A stretch of 45,304 nucleotides of DNA from Sphaerochaeta sp. UBA5849 (GCA_002432715.1 DJGJ01000029.1:1-45304), one strand, 5' to 3'. Shown: positions 1 to 8,249, numbered from the stretch's first letter. Numbers and translations are program-made. The notes: generated by a model from the sequence alone, not told the origin.

Positions 1-97
1 TATAGTTTAGGCTTTGATGTATTACACCTGAGTACTTACCGATAAGAGGAGATTTCCCCACGCAAATCTGTATCTATTTAAAGAAACATACTCTGAT

Positions 98-130
98 AAA
101 CCTGCAAATGGAGCTCCCAGATGCAGGTTT
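98..130. terminator. Hairpin, probable intrinsic terminator
   Basis: A perfect 9-bp stem (98-106 with 122-130) encloses a 15-nt loop that itself contains the palindrome GGAGCTCC. T-rich sequence follows on the plus strand (TTTTGCCTGTTTT). It lies before parS and could end a transcript entering from beyond the left edge. The rest of 1-240 shows no convincing gene. Confidence 0.5.
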
Positions 131-241
131 TGCCTGTTTTGCATTGCACAAAAAATTAGAGGTGAAAAAAGCAGTAGTGCACATTCAGTATATTTTGAGG
201 TAGCTCTCTGTGGAAAGGGTTGTGTGATGGTATAGGCGTTT

Positions 242-257
242 TGTTTCACGTGAAACA
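242..257. promoter_or_regulatory. parS: parS site 1 (ParB-binding palindrome)
   Basis: The 16-bp palindrome TGTTTCACGTGAAACA is an exact match to the conserved bacterial parS sequence. ParB loads here and spreads as a CTP-dependent clamp to seed the segregation complex. The parAB genes begin about 420 bp downstream. Confidence 0.95.
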
Positions 258-328
258 ATGCATGCAAGCCCTGCAGGGGAGGTATATCCAGGGAGATGCT
301 TTAAGGCATAAAAAAACGTTCCACGGAA

Positions 329-344
329 AGTTTCACGTGAAACG
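329..344. promoter_or_regulatory. parS: parS site 2 (ParB-binding palindrome)
   Basis: AGTTTCACGTGAAACG keeps the 14-bp core GTTTCACGTGAAAC and differs from consensus only at the two outer bases. Its centre is 87 bp from that of site 1. It lies just beyond the 3' end of the nfu-like gene. Confidence 0.9.
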
Positions 345-367
345 TTGTGATTCGAAGTATCTGCTTT

Positions 368-598
368 TTAGAAGTCGGGGGTGTTGACCACCGTGAGCTT
401 CGGATCGACGAAATTGCGAAGGTAGCGCTCAACACCGCTCTTGAGCGTCATCTGGGACATCGGGCAACCAGCACATGCACCCTTCAGGCGCACAGTAACA
501 TCGGTACCGACCAGGCTGACAAACTCAATATCTCCTCCGTCATTCTGCAACGAGGGTCTGATGTCCTCGATTGCTCTTTTGACTTTATCTTCTTCCAT
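368..598 (-). CDS. NifU-like C-terminal-domain iron-sulfur scaffold protein
   Basis: A 76-residue stand-alone NifU C-terminal (Nfu) domain. The family assembles or carries a [4Fe-4S] cluster between subunits through a CxxC pair, seen here as C42-A-G-C45 followed by P. The preceding residues (SLQNDGGDIEFVS) are also typical. The ATG at 598 is preferred over the one at 613, because the GGAGG Shine-Dalgarno overlaps the upstream ATG and is correctly spaced for the downstream one. The gene diverges from parA. It sits between the parS sites and parAB, which is positional and implies no role in segregation. Function is assigned from the domain; the client proteins are unknown. Confidence 0.88.
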   Translation of the reverse strand: MEEDKVKRAIEDIRPSLQNDGGDIEFVSLVGTDVTVRLKGACAGCPMSQMTLKSGVERYLRNFVDPKLTVVNTPDF

Positions 599-676
599 AT
601 ACTTTTCCTCCATAGGGTACCTTGAAGATACAATAGAGCCTGAGAAGGGTCAAGGACTCAGCCTCAAGAGGTGACA

Positions 677-1477
677 ATGGTTGGATATTTCCGTATAGTA
701 CCCAGTATGAGTGCGCAAACAATACTGTTTTTGAATCAAAAGGGAGGGGTCGGCAAAACCACCTCGGCTGTGAATTTGGGATCGGCTTTGGCCCAACACG
801 GCAAAAAAGTTTTGTTGATCGACCTCGATTCACAAGGGAACCTGACCAGTGCCACGTCCATAGACAGCCGGAAAATGGGAATCTATGAAGTAATAGCGGG
901 TCAGTGCAGTGTTCAGCAAGCCATCCAACAAACGCCTATCCAGAATCTGTATGCCATTGCAAGCAATATCAATATGGCAGGATTGAACATAGAGTTGGTG
1001 GAAGAACAGCAGCGGGAGTTCTTTCTCAAGAACGCCTTGGCCGGGCTTGATGAGATGTGGGAGTACATCATTGCCGATTGTCCGCCTTCGCTGGGATTGG
1101 TTACCGTCAATGCAATGGTTTGGGCAAAGCAGGTGATTATCCCGATGCAATGCGAATACTTCGCCATGGAAGGATTGAATCTGCTCATGAGAACAATCGG
1201 CAATATGAAAAAATCCTTGAACCCCGACCTGCAGATCCTGGGAATACTCTTTACGATGTACAGCAAGCGCACGAAGCTTGCCAATGAAGTGGTTGAGGAT
1301 ATTTCCTCCTTCTTTCCCAACTTGGTGTTCACCACCAAGATTCCGAGAAGCATCCGCATCGCCGAGGCCCCTTCGCATGGGCTTCCCATCAATGTGTATG
1401 ATAGTGCAAGCAGTGGAACCAAAGCATACAAAGACCTGGCAGAGGAGGTAATCGAACGTGTCGCAAGAAACAATTAA
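677..1477 (+). CDS. parA: Chromosome-partitioning ATPase ParA (Soj)
   Basis: ParA/MinD-family ATPase of about 266 residues. It drives origin segregation by ATP-dependent DNA binding that is reset by ParB. The deviant Walker A motif KGGVGKTT lies near residues 22-29, followed by the DLDSQGN switch and the Walker B region ADCPPSLG. The start is uncertain. ATG 677 has AGAGG five bases upstream, GTG 671 is in frame, and the ATG at 707 (MSAQTILF) matches the usual N-terminus of the family but has no visible Shine-Dalgarno. The 3' end overlaps parB by 20 nt, so the two genes are translationally coupled. Two parS sites lie upstream. Confidence 0.95.
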   Translation: MVGYFRIVPSMSAQTILFLNQKGGVGKTTSAVNLGSALAQHGKKVLLIDLDSQGNLTSATSIDSRKMGIYEVIAGQCSVQQAIQQTPIQNLYAIASNINMAGLNIELVEEQQREFFLKNALAGLDEMWEYIIADCPPSLGLVTVNAMVWAKQVIIPMQCEYFAMEGLNLLMRTIGNMKKSLNPDLQILGILFTMYSKRTKLANEVVEDISSFFPNLVFTTKIPRSIRIAEAPSHGLPINVYDSASSGTKAYKDLAEEVIERVARNN

Positions 1478-2411
1478 GAAACATGGACTTGGAAAAGGAA
1501 TCGGTTCATTGATGCAGGATTACTCCTTTGATTCGGTTCTCGATACTGCGTTAGGTCTCTCTTCATCCAAATCCGGCCAGGAAGGGTCTCAGAAGGTTTT
1601 TGAAGTATCGCTAGAGAACATCCGTCCCAACCCTAATCAGCCTAGAAAGGATTTCAATCAGGAATCCCTCGAAGAGCTGGCCCAGTCGATCAGGCGTGAA
1701 GGCGTTTTGCAACCTATCTTGGTTGAGGAAATTGCTCCCGGCCAATACAGCATCGTAGCAGGAGAGCGTCGGTATCGTGCTTCAAAGCTTGCGGGATTGA
1801 CCAAAATCCCCGTATTGGTCAAGGACTTCACCCAAATGCAGCGTTTGGAAGTTTCTCTCATAGAGAATATCCAACGGGAGAATTTGAATCCGATTGAAGA
1901 AGCCAAGGCGTATGCGTATCTCATTCAGGAAGCGGGGATAACCCAAGAGGAACTGGCCCAGAGGATGGGGAAGAACCGCTCGACCATCAGCAACAGCATC
2001 AGGCTGCTGCAGCTCAGTTCCACCATGCAGCAGGATCTCTTGCATGGAAGGTTCTCTGCAGGGCAGGCCAGGGCCATCCTTTCCGTCGTCAATCCTGCAG
2101 ACCGGGAAATTTTGTACCGAACCGTACTGGAAAAAGACCTTTCCGTTCGTGCAACGGAACAATTGGCTGCCCAGTTCAATATGGGAAAGAGGGCTGCTTA
2201 CCAATCCAAGAAGCGACGTGCAAAGAAAAGCTTGGCAAAATCGCCTGATATCATTGCGGTTGAAGACAAGTTCTTGCATGTGGTGGGATCACAGGTAGAG
2301 ATAAAAGGTTCACTGGAGAAGGGTAAATTGGAAATTCCTTACACAAACAGTGAAGAATTGGAACGATTGTATCAGCTTTTGGCCCCCGGCCAAGAGCTGT
2401 TTGAAGTATAG
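1458..2411 (+). CDS. parB: Chromosome-partitioning CTPase/DNA-binding protein ParB (Spo0J)
   Basis: A 317-residue ParB. It binds parS, hydrolyses CTP and forms a sliding clamp that is moved by ParA. The ParB/sulfiredoxin-like domain spans about 48-140, with the CTP-binding GERRYRA box at 102-108 and ENIQREN at 136-142. A helix-turn-helix follows at about 160-181, and the C-terminal segment should dimerise. The GTG start at 1458 is chosen because AGAGGAGG lies nine bases upstream, inside the end of parA, and because the N-terminus (KKHGLGKGIGSL) is typical of the family. The cognate parS sites are at 242 and 329. Confidence 0.96.
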   Translation: MSQETIKKHGLGKGIGSLMQDYSFDSVLDTALGLSSSKSGQEGSQKVFEVSLENIRPNPNQPRKDFNQESLEELAQSIRREGVLQPILVEEIAPGQYSIVAGERRYRASKLAGLTKIPVLVKDFTQMQRLEVSLIENIQRENLNPIEEAKAYAYLIQEAGITQEELAQRMGKNRSTISNSIRLLQLSSTMQQDLLHGRFSAGQARAILSVVNPADREILYRTVLEKDLSVRATEQLAAQFNMGKRAAYQSKKRRAKKSLAKSPDIIAVEDKFLHVVGSQVEIKGSLEKGKLEIPYTNSEELERLYQLLAPGQELFEV

Positions 2412-2427
2412 AAACCAAGGAGATGGA

Positions 2428-3378
2428 ATGGAAACCAAGAATCTAGCAGATGGAGTGTATGCTGTACTGCATACCAATAAAGGCGATATCACCCTGTTGC
2501 TTGAACATACGAAGACGCCTATGACGGTGGCCAACTTTGTGGGGCTTGCAGAGGGAACGCTCAATGTACATGGAAACAATAAACCTTTTTACAGCAATAT
2601 CAAGTTTCACCGGGTGATTGAGAACTTCATGATACAAGGTGGATGCCCCAAGGGAACCGGCACCGGTGGACCCGGCTACACCTTCCCTGATGAAATTGAG
2701 GAATCCCTCAAGCATACAGGACCCGGCATCCTGTCGATGGCAAATGCCGGTCCCGGTACAAACGGAAGTCAATTTTTCATCACTCACGTTGCAACCCCTT
2801 GGCTTGACGGCAAGCACTCTGTGTTTGGTCATGTTGTAGAAGGCCTCGATGTTGTGAACTCCATTGTACAGGGTGACAGCATCAAGACCGTGGAAATCGT
2901 ACGCAAGGGTGCCGATGCCGAGGCTTTTGTAGTCAGCAGGGAGACTTTCACCCAGTACGTGCTTGCAGCCGAGGAGAAGAACAACAAGCGTGAGGCATTG
3001 GAGAAAGCCAGGTTGGAGGAAGAGCTTAAAAACCGCTGGCCTGATGCAATCAAGACTCCTTCGGGCCTTCGCTATGTAGTGACGAAAGCCGGTGAAGGGA
3101 AGAAGAAGCCTGTACATGGACAGAAAGTGACAGTCCATTACACAGGATCCTTGCTTGATGGGCGTGTGTTTGACAGCTCGGTGAGAAGAGGAACTCCTGC
3201 CCAGTTTGCCATCGGCGAAGTCATCGAAGGCTGGAACGAGGCCTTGAAGACGATGAGTGCAGGTGAAAAGCGCACGTTGGTCATCCCCCCCGATCTTGGG
3301 TATGGGACCATGGGGTATCCCGGGGTTATCCCTCCGAACTCCTATTTGGTGTTCGATGTGGAGTTGATAGCGTTTTAA
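2428..3378 (+). CDS. Dual-family peptidyl-prolyl isomerase (cyclophilin-FKBP fusion)
   Basis: A 316-residue fusion of two unrelated prolyl-isomerase folds. Residues 8-160 are cyclophilin-like (FHRVIENFMIQGG at 60-72, QFF at 115-117, WLDGKHSVFG at 125-134). A charged helical linker at about 180-205 leads to an FKBP domain at 225-316 (VTVHYTGSLLDGRVFDSS, YG..G..GVIPPN). Order is cyclophilin then FKBP, as in the CFBP-type immunophilins described from a few unicellular organisms including Treponema. No signal peptide is seen, so it is probably cytoplasmic. ATG 2428 has AAGGAG just upstream. It lies 16 nt after parB and 25 nt before radA, apparently in one operon. Confidence 0.93.
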   Translation: METKNLADGVYAVLHTNKGDITLLLEHTKTPMTVANFVGLAEGTLNVHGNNKPFYSNIKFHRVIENFMIQGGCPKGTGTGGPGYTFPDEIEESLKHTGPGILSMANAGPGTNGSQFFITHVATPWLDGKHSVFGHVVEGLDVVNSIVQGDSIKTVEIVRKGADAEAFVVSRETFTQYVLAAEEKNNKREALEKARLEEELKNRWPDAIKTPSGLRYVVTKAGEGKKKPVHGQKVTVHYTGSLLDGRVFDSSVRRGTPAQFAIGEVIEGWNEALKTMSAGEKRTLVIPPDLGYGTMGYPGVIPPNSYLVFDVELIAF

Positions 3379-3403
3379 CTATCAGCATTATAAGGAGATA
3401 TAA

Positions 3404-4756
3404 GTGAAAGAGAAGGCGATTCAGTATGTCTGCAGCCAGTGCGGAAGAACCGAAACCAAATGGCTCGGCCGCTGTCCGGACTGCGGAAGTTGGAATACCT
3501 TCGAGGAGGAAGCCGTACAGAGTGCATCAACCGGAAAACGGGCGGTGATCAGTACGGCAACCAAGCCGATCTCGCTTGGCGAGGTGGTGATCGACCCTCT
3601 CTTTCGCTATGAAACCGGCATTTCTGAACTCGACCGGGTCTTGGGCGGGGGCGTCATGCGCGGCTCCTCCATCCTGCTCGGTGGAGAACCCGGCATCGGC
3701 AAGTCGACCTTGATGATCCAGGTGCTTGAGAAGTGTTCAGTGGGCCGCAAGGTCCTCTATGTATCGGGAGAGGAGTCGCCGAGCCAGGTCAAGCTGCGTG
3801 CCCAGCGGCTGGGCCTGGTGCTGCCTTCCATAGATATTTTTTGTGACACCAGGGTGGAAATCCTGGAGAAAGTGCTTTCATCATCTGTCTATGATGTGGT
3901 GGTGATAGACTCGTTGCAGACTCTTTCCAGTGAAGAGATTCCCTCTCCCTCTGGGTCTGTGAACCAGATCAGGTACTGCTCAACCCTTCTGGTCGGCCTG
4001 TGCAAACAACTGGGAACCTCGCTCTTTCTTATCGGTCACGTCACCAAGGAAGGCACCCTTGCAGGACCGAAGGTCATCGAGCACCTTGTCGATACCGTTC
4101 TCTATTTTGAACAGGTATCCAGTGGGGTGCGTCTTGTGCGGGCAATGAAGAATCGCTTCGGCTCGGTCGATGAGATAGGCATCTTCAGCATGCATGAGAA
4201 GGGCTTGATCCCGGTTGCCAATCCTTCTTCCTTTTTCATCACCGATCGTTCTGGATCGGCTCTTCCCCCCGGTATTTCCTATACCCCTGTCATCGAGGGT
4301 TCGAGAACCTTCTTGGTGGAAATCCAGGCGTTGACCACCTCGGCCAAGAACGGGTTCAGCCGCATCTATTCAGACCGTATCGATACCGCCCGGGTGACAC
4401 GGGTTGCAGCAATTTTGGAACGGCATGCAGCCGTGCGGTTAAGCGATCAGGACATCTATGTAAACGTTGCAGGGGGTATGAAACTCAGTGAGGTTTCCAT
4501 CGAGCTTCCCTTGGCCCTCGCCTTGTGGTCGGCGGTCAGCAACAAGAGCCTTCCCAAGGCTTTGGTCAGTTTCGGTGAGTTGAGCCTGGCCGGTGAAGTG
4601 CGCAGCGTAGGCTTTCCGGACAAGCGGGAGAAGGCTGCCAAGGAGCTTGGTTTCAAGCGTTCCTTGCTCCCCAGATCCAGCACCCATTCTCCCTTGATCC
4701 AGCATGCCTGCTCAACCATGCGCGAAGCGCTGGAAATCTGCAGTTCTTTGCAGTAA
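3404..4756 (+). CDS. radA: DNA repair/branch-migration ATPase RadA (Sms)
   Basis: A 450-residue RadA of normal family length. It is a RecA-like ATPase that extends strand exchange and processes recombination branches. A four-cysteine zinc finger is at C10-C13/C24-C27, Walker A GGEPGIGKST at 93-102, and the RadA-specific KNRFG motif at 249-253. The Lon-protease-like domain fills about 300-450. The GTG start at 3404 is supported by AAGGAGATA seven bases upstream. It is the last gene of the parA-parB-immunophilin-radA run and is followed by an intrinsic terminator. Confidence 0.96.
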   Translation: MKEKAIQYVCSQCGRTETKWLGRCPDCGSWNTFEEEAVQSASTGKRAVISTATKPISLGEVVIDPLFRYETGISELDRVLGGGVMRGSSILLGGEPGIGKSTLMIQVLEKCSVGRKVLYVSGEESPSQVKLRAQRLGLVLPSIDIFCDTRVEILEKVLSSSVYDVVVIDSLQTLSSEEIPSPSGSVNQIRYCSTLLVGLCKQLGTSLFLIGHVTKEGTLAGPKVIEHLVDTVLYFEQVSSGVRLVRAMKNRFGSVDEIGIFSMHEKGLIPVANPSSFFITDRSGSALPPGISYTPVIEGSRTFLVEIQALTTSAKNGFSRIYSDRIDTARVTRVAAILERHAAVRLSDQDIYVNVAGGMKLSEVSIELPLALALWSAVSNKSLPKALVSFGELSLAGEVRSVGFPDKREKAAKELGFKRSLLPRSSTHSPLIQHACSTMREALEICSSLQ

Positions 4757-4836
4757 GGTAGTTGGTAAGGTGTGCTTATTTAATGAACAGCAGTAATAAA
4801 TAATTCTGATAGAAAGGTTTATATATTTCGAAAAAT

Positions 4837-4862
4837 ATGGCTGCAGCAAGTCCTGCAGCCAT
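4837..4862. terminator. Bidirectional intrinsic terminator
   Basis: A perfect 10-bp stem ATGGCTGCAG/CTGCAGCCAT with a 6-nt loop. GGTTTTCTATT follows on the plus strand and TATTTTTCG on the minus strand. It lies between convergent radA and the traB-like gene and can serve both. Confidence 0.8.
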
Positions 4863-4888
4863 GGTTTTCTATTAGTTAGGAATGCGAA

Positions 4889-6082
4889 TCAACCAAGCAT
4901 GCTCAGCAGGATGGGGAATACCACCACATTGCCTATGGAAGCTGCAAGGCTTGTATAGAGAAATACCAGCAGGGTGTGGAGCACCCGGTTGCGGTACCAG
5001 CCCTTGAAGGTGGTGGCATCGTCGCCGAGTAGTTCAAAGTCTTTTACTTTGGGTTTCCGCAGGGTTGCCTCCATCACGCCGCTGACCATGCCGACCCCTA
5101 TGGCCGGATGCAGGCTTGTAAGGGGTGCTGACAAAATGCTCACCACCGTATTGATCGGATGTGCCAGGGCCAGGATTGCACCCAAGGCGGTGAAAGACAT
5201 GTTGACGGCAAGCCAGTAGCCGAACATTTTGATTCCTTCGGTGCTGCCCAGATTGATGAAGCCGTAGAGCAGGATGCCGACAATGAGGATGGGGAAGGCC
5301 CAGGAGAGAATCTTTCCCCCGTTGCCGGGTTTGGGAACTTCGCTGATATCGGCAAGGTCGGTACCGACTTTTCCCTGCTCGATCGCCTCCAGGGTTTTGA
5401 TGATGCCCTTCTGATGTCCGGCTCCGATAACCGCAAGCTTTTTTTGTCCGGGGGCAAGGTAGATGCTGGTGGCTAGATAGCGGTCGCGCTCATCGATCAA
5501 CACTGCCTTGACTGAGGGAAGCTCCTTTGCCATCTCGTCCATCATATTCTGCATAACATCGGCTTTCTTCAAATCCTCAAGTTCTTGTTCGCTGATTTTC
5601 TCATTGCTGAATACTGCACTGATGATGGTGGCGATGAGCTTTGCCTTGTTCCACAGATTGGACTTGCGCCAAGCCCGCTTGAACGTCACTTGGATTTCGC
5701 GGTCGCACAGCGAATAGGGAATCCCCTTCTCTTTGGCAAGCTTTGCAGCACTGAGGATCTCTTGGCCGGGGGCGCTGCCGGACTGGTCCCCCATGCGCTT
5801 CTGGAAGGAGGCGAGGGCCATGTTTGCAAGCAGCAAAAACCCCTTGTTCTCCTTGATGACTTTCTTGACATCCATGTTGGACCAAGCGTTCTCCTGATCC
5901 TTGTTTTTCATCCGTCCGTCATCGAGCTCCAGGCAGATATGGTCGGGCTGTTCGGTTTCAATGGCGAGCTTCACCTCATCCACGCTCTCCTTGGAGACAT
6001 GGGCAGTGCCTATGAGAAGGATTTGCCTGCCATCTGCGAGGGTGAGTCGGTGAAAGGTATCACTCAGTTTTTCATCAATCAT
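4889..6082 (-). CDS. TraB-domain membrane protein (TraB/PrgY family)
   Basis: A 397-residue protein with an N-terminal TraB domain (GTAHVSKESVDEV, LELDDGR near 20-55; later VIGAGHQKGI) and about four membrane segments in the last 150 residues. The family is named after enterococcal TraB/PrgY, which limits pheromone signalling; in most bacteria the role is unknown. The ATG at 6082 is preferred over frames extending to 6187 because the extra residues do not look like coding sequence. A promoter at 6090-6118 also ends 7 nt before this ATG and there is no Shine-Dalgarno, so a leaderless mRNA is likely. It diverges from the lysO-like gene. Confidence 0.85.
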   Translation of the reverse strand: MIDEKLSDTFHRLTLADGRQILLIGTAHVSKESVDEVKLAIETEQPDHICLELDDGRMKNKDQENAWSNMDVKKVIKENKGFLLLANMALASFQKRMGDQSGSAPGQEILSAAKLAKEKGIPYSLCDREIQVTFKRAWRKSNLWNKAKLIATIISAVFSNEKISEQELEDLKKADVMQNMMDEMAKELPSVKAVLIDERDRYLATSIYLAPGQKKLAVIGAGHQKGIIKTLEAIEQGKVGTDLADISEVPKPGNGGKILSWAFPILIVGILLYGFINLGSTEGIKMFGYWLAVNMSFTALGAILALAHPINTVVSILSAPLTSLHPAIGVGMVSGVMEATLRKPKVKDFELLGDDATTFKGWYRNRVLHTLLVFLYTSLAASIGNVVVFPILLSMLG

Positions 6083-6089
6083 GCAGACA

Positions 6090-6118
6090 ACTATACTCAA
6101 GGAAGGGCTGATAAACAA
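6090..6118 (-). promoter_or_regulatory. Promoter of the traB-like gene
   Basis: Read on the minus strand: -35 TTGTTT (6118-6113), 17-bp spacer, -10 TATAGT (6095-6090). Seven bases separate the -10 from the ATG at 6082, so the transcript should start at or next to the start codon. Confidence 0.65.
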
Positions 6119-6124
6119 GGGAAT

Positions 6125-6153
6125 TTGACACATAGGTTTGATTGGGGTACAGT
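6125..6153 (+). promoter_or_regulatory. Promoter of the lysO-like gene
   Basis: Consensus -35 TTGACA (6125-6130), 17-bp spacer, -10 TACAGT (6148-6153). The -10 ends 9 nt before the ATG at 6163 and no Shine-Dalgarno intervenes. Confidence 0.7.
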
Positions 6154-6162
6154 TTCGCACAC

Positions 6163-7107
6163 ATGGACACACTCTGGTATTTGGCAAAATTGGCTTTGGC
6201 CTTGATTATGGGCATGCTTTGCGCACGTGCAGCAGGAATTGACCGCTTTCATAAAAGTGCTGCTTTGTTGCAGACAACCCTGGTTTGGTTGTTGCTGTTT
6301 TTCATGGGCGTGAACACCGGCGGCATCGAAGGGATCACCAAAGAGTTTGGGACCATCGGTGTCTCTGCCTTGGTTCTTACCCTCTTGGGGATTGGCGGGA
6401 CCGTGCTTTTCTCCTTGGTCGTATCCTCCATAGTCACACCGACGGAGCAATCTGAAGGGATCGCAATAGCCAAGCGCAAGGAACAGAGTTTCATACGGCG
6501 TCTGTATGATATTGTCAAAGAGCCTCTGATTCTGGTCGGCATTGTCGTTCTTGGCCTGACGCTCAGGTTGACCACCCCCTTGTTTGATTGGTTTCAAAGC
6601 TCACTGGTGACGTATCTGCTGTACACCCTGCTTTTCTTCGTAGGCATGGGAATGGTGCACAAGCGGATCAGTTTCAAAGGGGTGTTCGGCGACAAGAGTC
6701 TCTTCCTGCTTCCCTTCTATACCATTGCAGGAACGTACCTCGGTGCCTTGTTTGCACCTCTTCTGACTGGCTATACCGTCAAGGAAGCTTGGGGGATGCT
6801 CAGCGGGTTCGGCTGGTATTCACTTTCAGGAATTCTCATCAGCGATTTGGGATTCCCGATTCTCGGGTCCATCTCCTTTTTGGCAAACCTGTTGCGGGAA
6901 AGCTTCTCGTTCTTCCTCATCCCTTTCTTCGGACGGCTGGGCAAGCGGTATTACCATCCAGCCGTCTGCACAGCGGGAGCAACCAGCATGGATGTCACGC
7001 TCGTGTTGCTCTCATCCCACTTTGGGACGAGAACCATGCTTGGATCGATCTACCACGGGGTTGTCATGAGTCTTGCAGCCCCGATCCTGATCCCGCTCTT
7101 TTTTTAG
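6163..7107 (+). CDS. LysO-family (DUF340) amino-acid exporter
   Basis: A 314-residue polytopic membrane protein of the LysO family, whose E. coli member exports L-lysine. About eight to ten hydrophobic segments are visible. The conserved C-terminal half includes GFGWYSLSGILIS, GSISFLANLLRES and AGATSMDVTLVLL. The N-terminal half carries the DUF340-type segment. ATG 6163 is preferred over TTG 6142, which would lie inside the promoter. The gene appears leaderless. It diverges from the traB-like gene. Its stop overlaps by 4 nt the stop of the convergent downstream gene, with no terminator between. Lysine as substrate is inferred from the family. Confidence 0.85.
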   Translation: MDTLWYLAKLALALIMGMLCARAAGIDRFHKSAALLQTTLVWLLLFFMGVNTGGIEGITKEFGTIGVSALVLTLLGIGGTVLFSLVVSSIVTPTEQSEGIAIAKRKEQSFIRRLYDIVKEPLILVGIVVLGLTLRLTTPLFDWFQSSLVTYLLYTLLFFVGMGMVHKRISFKGVFGDKSLFLLPFYTIAGTYLGALFAPLLTGYTVKEAWGMLSGFGWYSLSGILISDLGFPILGSISFLANLLRESFSFFLIPFFGRLGKRYYHPAVCTAGATSMDVTLVLLSSHFGTRTMLGSIYHGVVMSLAAPILIPLFF

Positions 7108-7532
7108 CGCACCACCCACAATTGGGCGACGATGGCAATGGCATTCTCCTTGAGCAGGCGGACATAGATGCAGTTCGGTCCGTCAAAGAGCATGGGTATA
7201 TGGTCCAACAACGTTTGCAGGTCTTTGGTTGGCGCAAGCTGGATGAACTCGTAGCGGCCCGGCTCGATATGATAGACCCCGTCAGGCAAGGGCTGGATCA
7301 AGCCGTGCTGCACGGCATACCGGGTATCTTCATCAGGGGGATCCTGGATGCCGCAAAAAAGCAGGTTGCGGGTGGATGAGATGGCGATGCACCCCTCGCT
7401 TCCTACTTGTAGGGCATCGAGAAAAATGAGCATCTGCTGATAGGCTTGTTCTGCATCCGTTGTTGAAAATGGTGCCTTTTGATAGGTTATGGGCTGCTGA
7501 AGATGCAAAATCATGGACTTGGCTGGTTGCAT
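7104..7532 (-). CDS. Hypothetical protein, 142 aa
   Basis: I do not recognise this family. The product is about 142 residues, soluble in character, with no signal peptide or membrane segment. Visible stretches include DAEQAYQQMLIFLDAL, EGCIAISSTRNLLF and GVYHIEPGRYEFIQL. It looks like a single compact domain. ATG 7532 is favoured over ATG 7514 because a -10 box (TACAGT, 7540-7545) ends 7 nt upstream, as at other apparently leaderless genes here. It is divergent from the YgjP-like metalloprotease gene, with only 18 bp between start codons, so the two may be co-regulated. Confidence 0.7.
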   Translation of the reverse strand: MQPAKSMILHLQQPITYQKAPFSTTDAEQAYQQMLIFLDALQVGSEGCIAISSTRNLLFCGIQDPPDEDTRYAVQHGLIQPLPDGVYHIEPGRYEFIQLAPTKDLQTLLDHIPMLFDGPNCIYVRLLKENAIAIVAQLWVVR

Positions 7533-7539
7533 GGGAGAT

Positions 7540-7568
7540 ACTGTAGCAGAATGAAAACACAGGGTAAA
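7540..7568 (-). promoter_or_regulatory. Promoter of the 142-aa hypothetical gene
   Basis: Minus strand: -35 TTTACC (7568-7563), 17-bp spacer, -10 TACAGT (7545-7540), then 7 nt to ATG 7532. The -10 overlaps a plus-strand TACTGT (7539-7544) that stands 6 nt before ATG 7551. Confidence 0.5.
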
Positions 7569-8249
7569 GTAGCATCCATTCCCTACACGTTGGAACGCAG
7601 GCAATCCAGCCGGCTTATCTCGGTGCGGGTGCTCGGTGATGGGACGGTCAAGGTGAATGCTCCCTACCGGGTATCACTGGCTGCCATTGAAAGGGTGATC
7701 GTCAACCATCAGGAAACCTTGCGGCAGGCCATAGTCGAGCAGAGGATGCACCTGCATACTTATCAAAACGGCGATTCCTTCCTGTTTGGTGGAGTGTGGT
7801 ATGCGCTCGAGCTGAGACAGGGTGCGAAACCGACAATTGCCGTCAATGGTAAAAGTCTGGTGGTAACCTACTGTGGACAAGAGGCAGAGCCGTTGGTGGT
7901 CCAGCAACTGGTAAAGGAGTTGTACCGCACGACCGTCAAGGCAAGGCTGGAGCCGTTGGTCTTGTTCTGGGCGCTGCGGCTCGGTCTTCCCAAGCCCCCC
8001 TTCTCGGTTCGTGACAGCAAGAGCCGGTGGGGCAGCTGTTCGGCGAAAGGGCGACTGAATTTCTCGTTGCGCTGCCAGATCCTGGATGATGTGCAGCTCT
8101 CCTACCTGGTGCTGCATGAGTTGGCCCATCTGGTGCATTTCAACCATTCCAAGGATTTCCATGCCCTGCTGGCCTTGCATATGGACAGCTACAAACAGGT
8201 CCAAGCCTCCATATTTGCTTTGCAAAAGCAAAGCCTGTTCCATCTTTGA
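7551..8249 (+). CDS. YgjP/DUF45-family M48-like metalloprotease
   Basis: A 232-residue protein of the YgjP-like (DUF45) metallopeptidase family. The zinc-binding signature HELAHLVHFNHS lies near residues 185-196, with H-E-x-x-H giving two ligands and the catalytic Glu, and a further His in NHSKDFH. The conserved SRWGSCSAKGRLNFS block precedes it. No signal peptide is seen, so it is a cytoplasmic protein. Physiological substrates are unknown for most of the family. ATG 7551 is preferred because the extra residues of the frame opening at 7479 show no family similarity. There is no good Shine-Dalgarno. Confidence 0.88.
   Translation: MKTQGKVASIPYTLERRQSSRLISVRVLGDGTVKVNAPYRVSLAAIERVIVNHQETLRQAIVEQRMHLHTYQNGDSFLFGGVWYALELRQGAKPTIAVNGKSLVVTYCGQEAEPLVVQQLVKELYRTTVKARLEPLVLFWALRLGLPKPPFSVRDSKSRWGSCSAKGRLNFSLRCQILDDVQLSYLVLHELAHLVHFNHSKDFHALLALHMDSYKQVQASIFALQKQSLFHL

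Noticed and set aside
22..267. Minus-strand open frame of 81 codons over parS site 1
   Set aside because: It runs through the parS palindrome and the hairpin at 98-130, and the composition is not protein-like.
6588..7379. Plus-strand open frame of 263 codons overlapping the lysO-like gene and the hypothetical gene
   Set aside because: It is an out-of-frame shadow of an integral membrane protein with clear family motifs, and the translated product has no recognisable domain.
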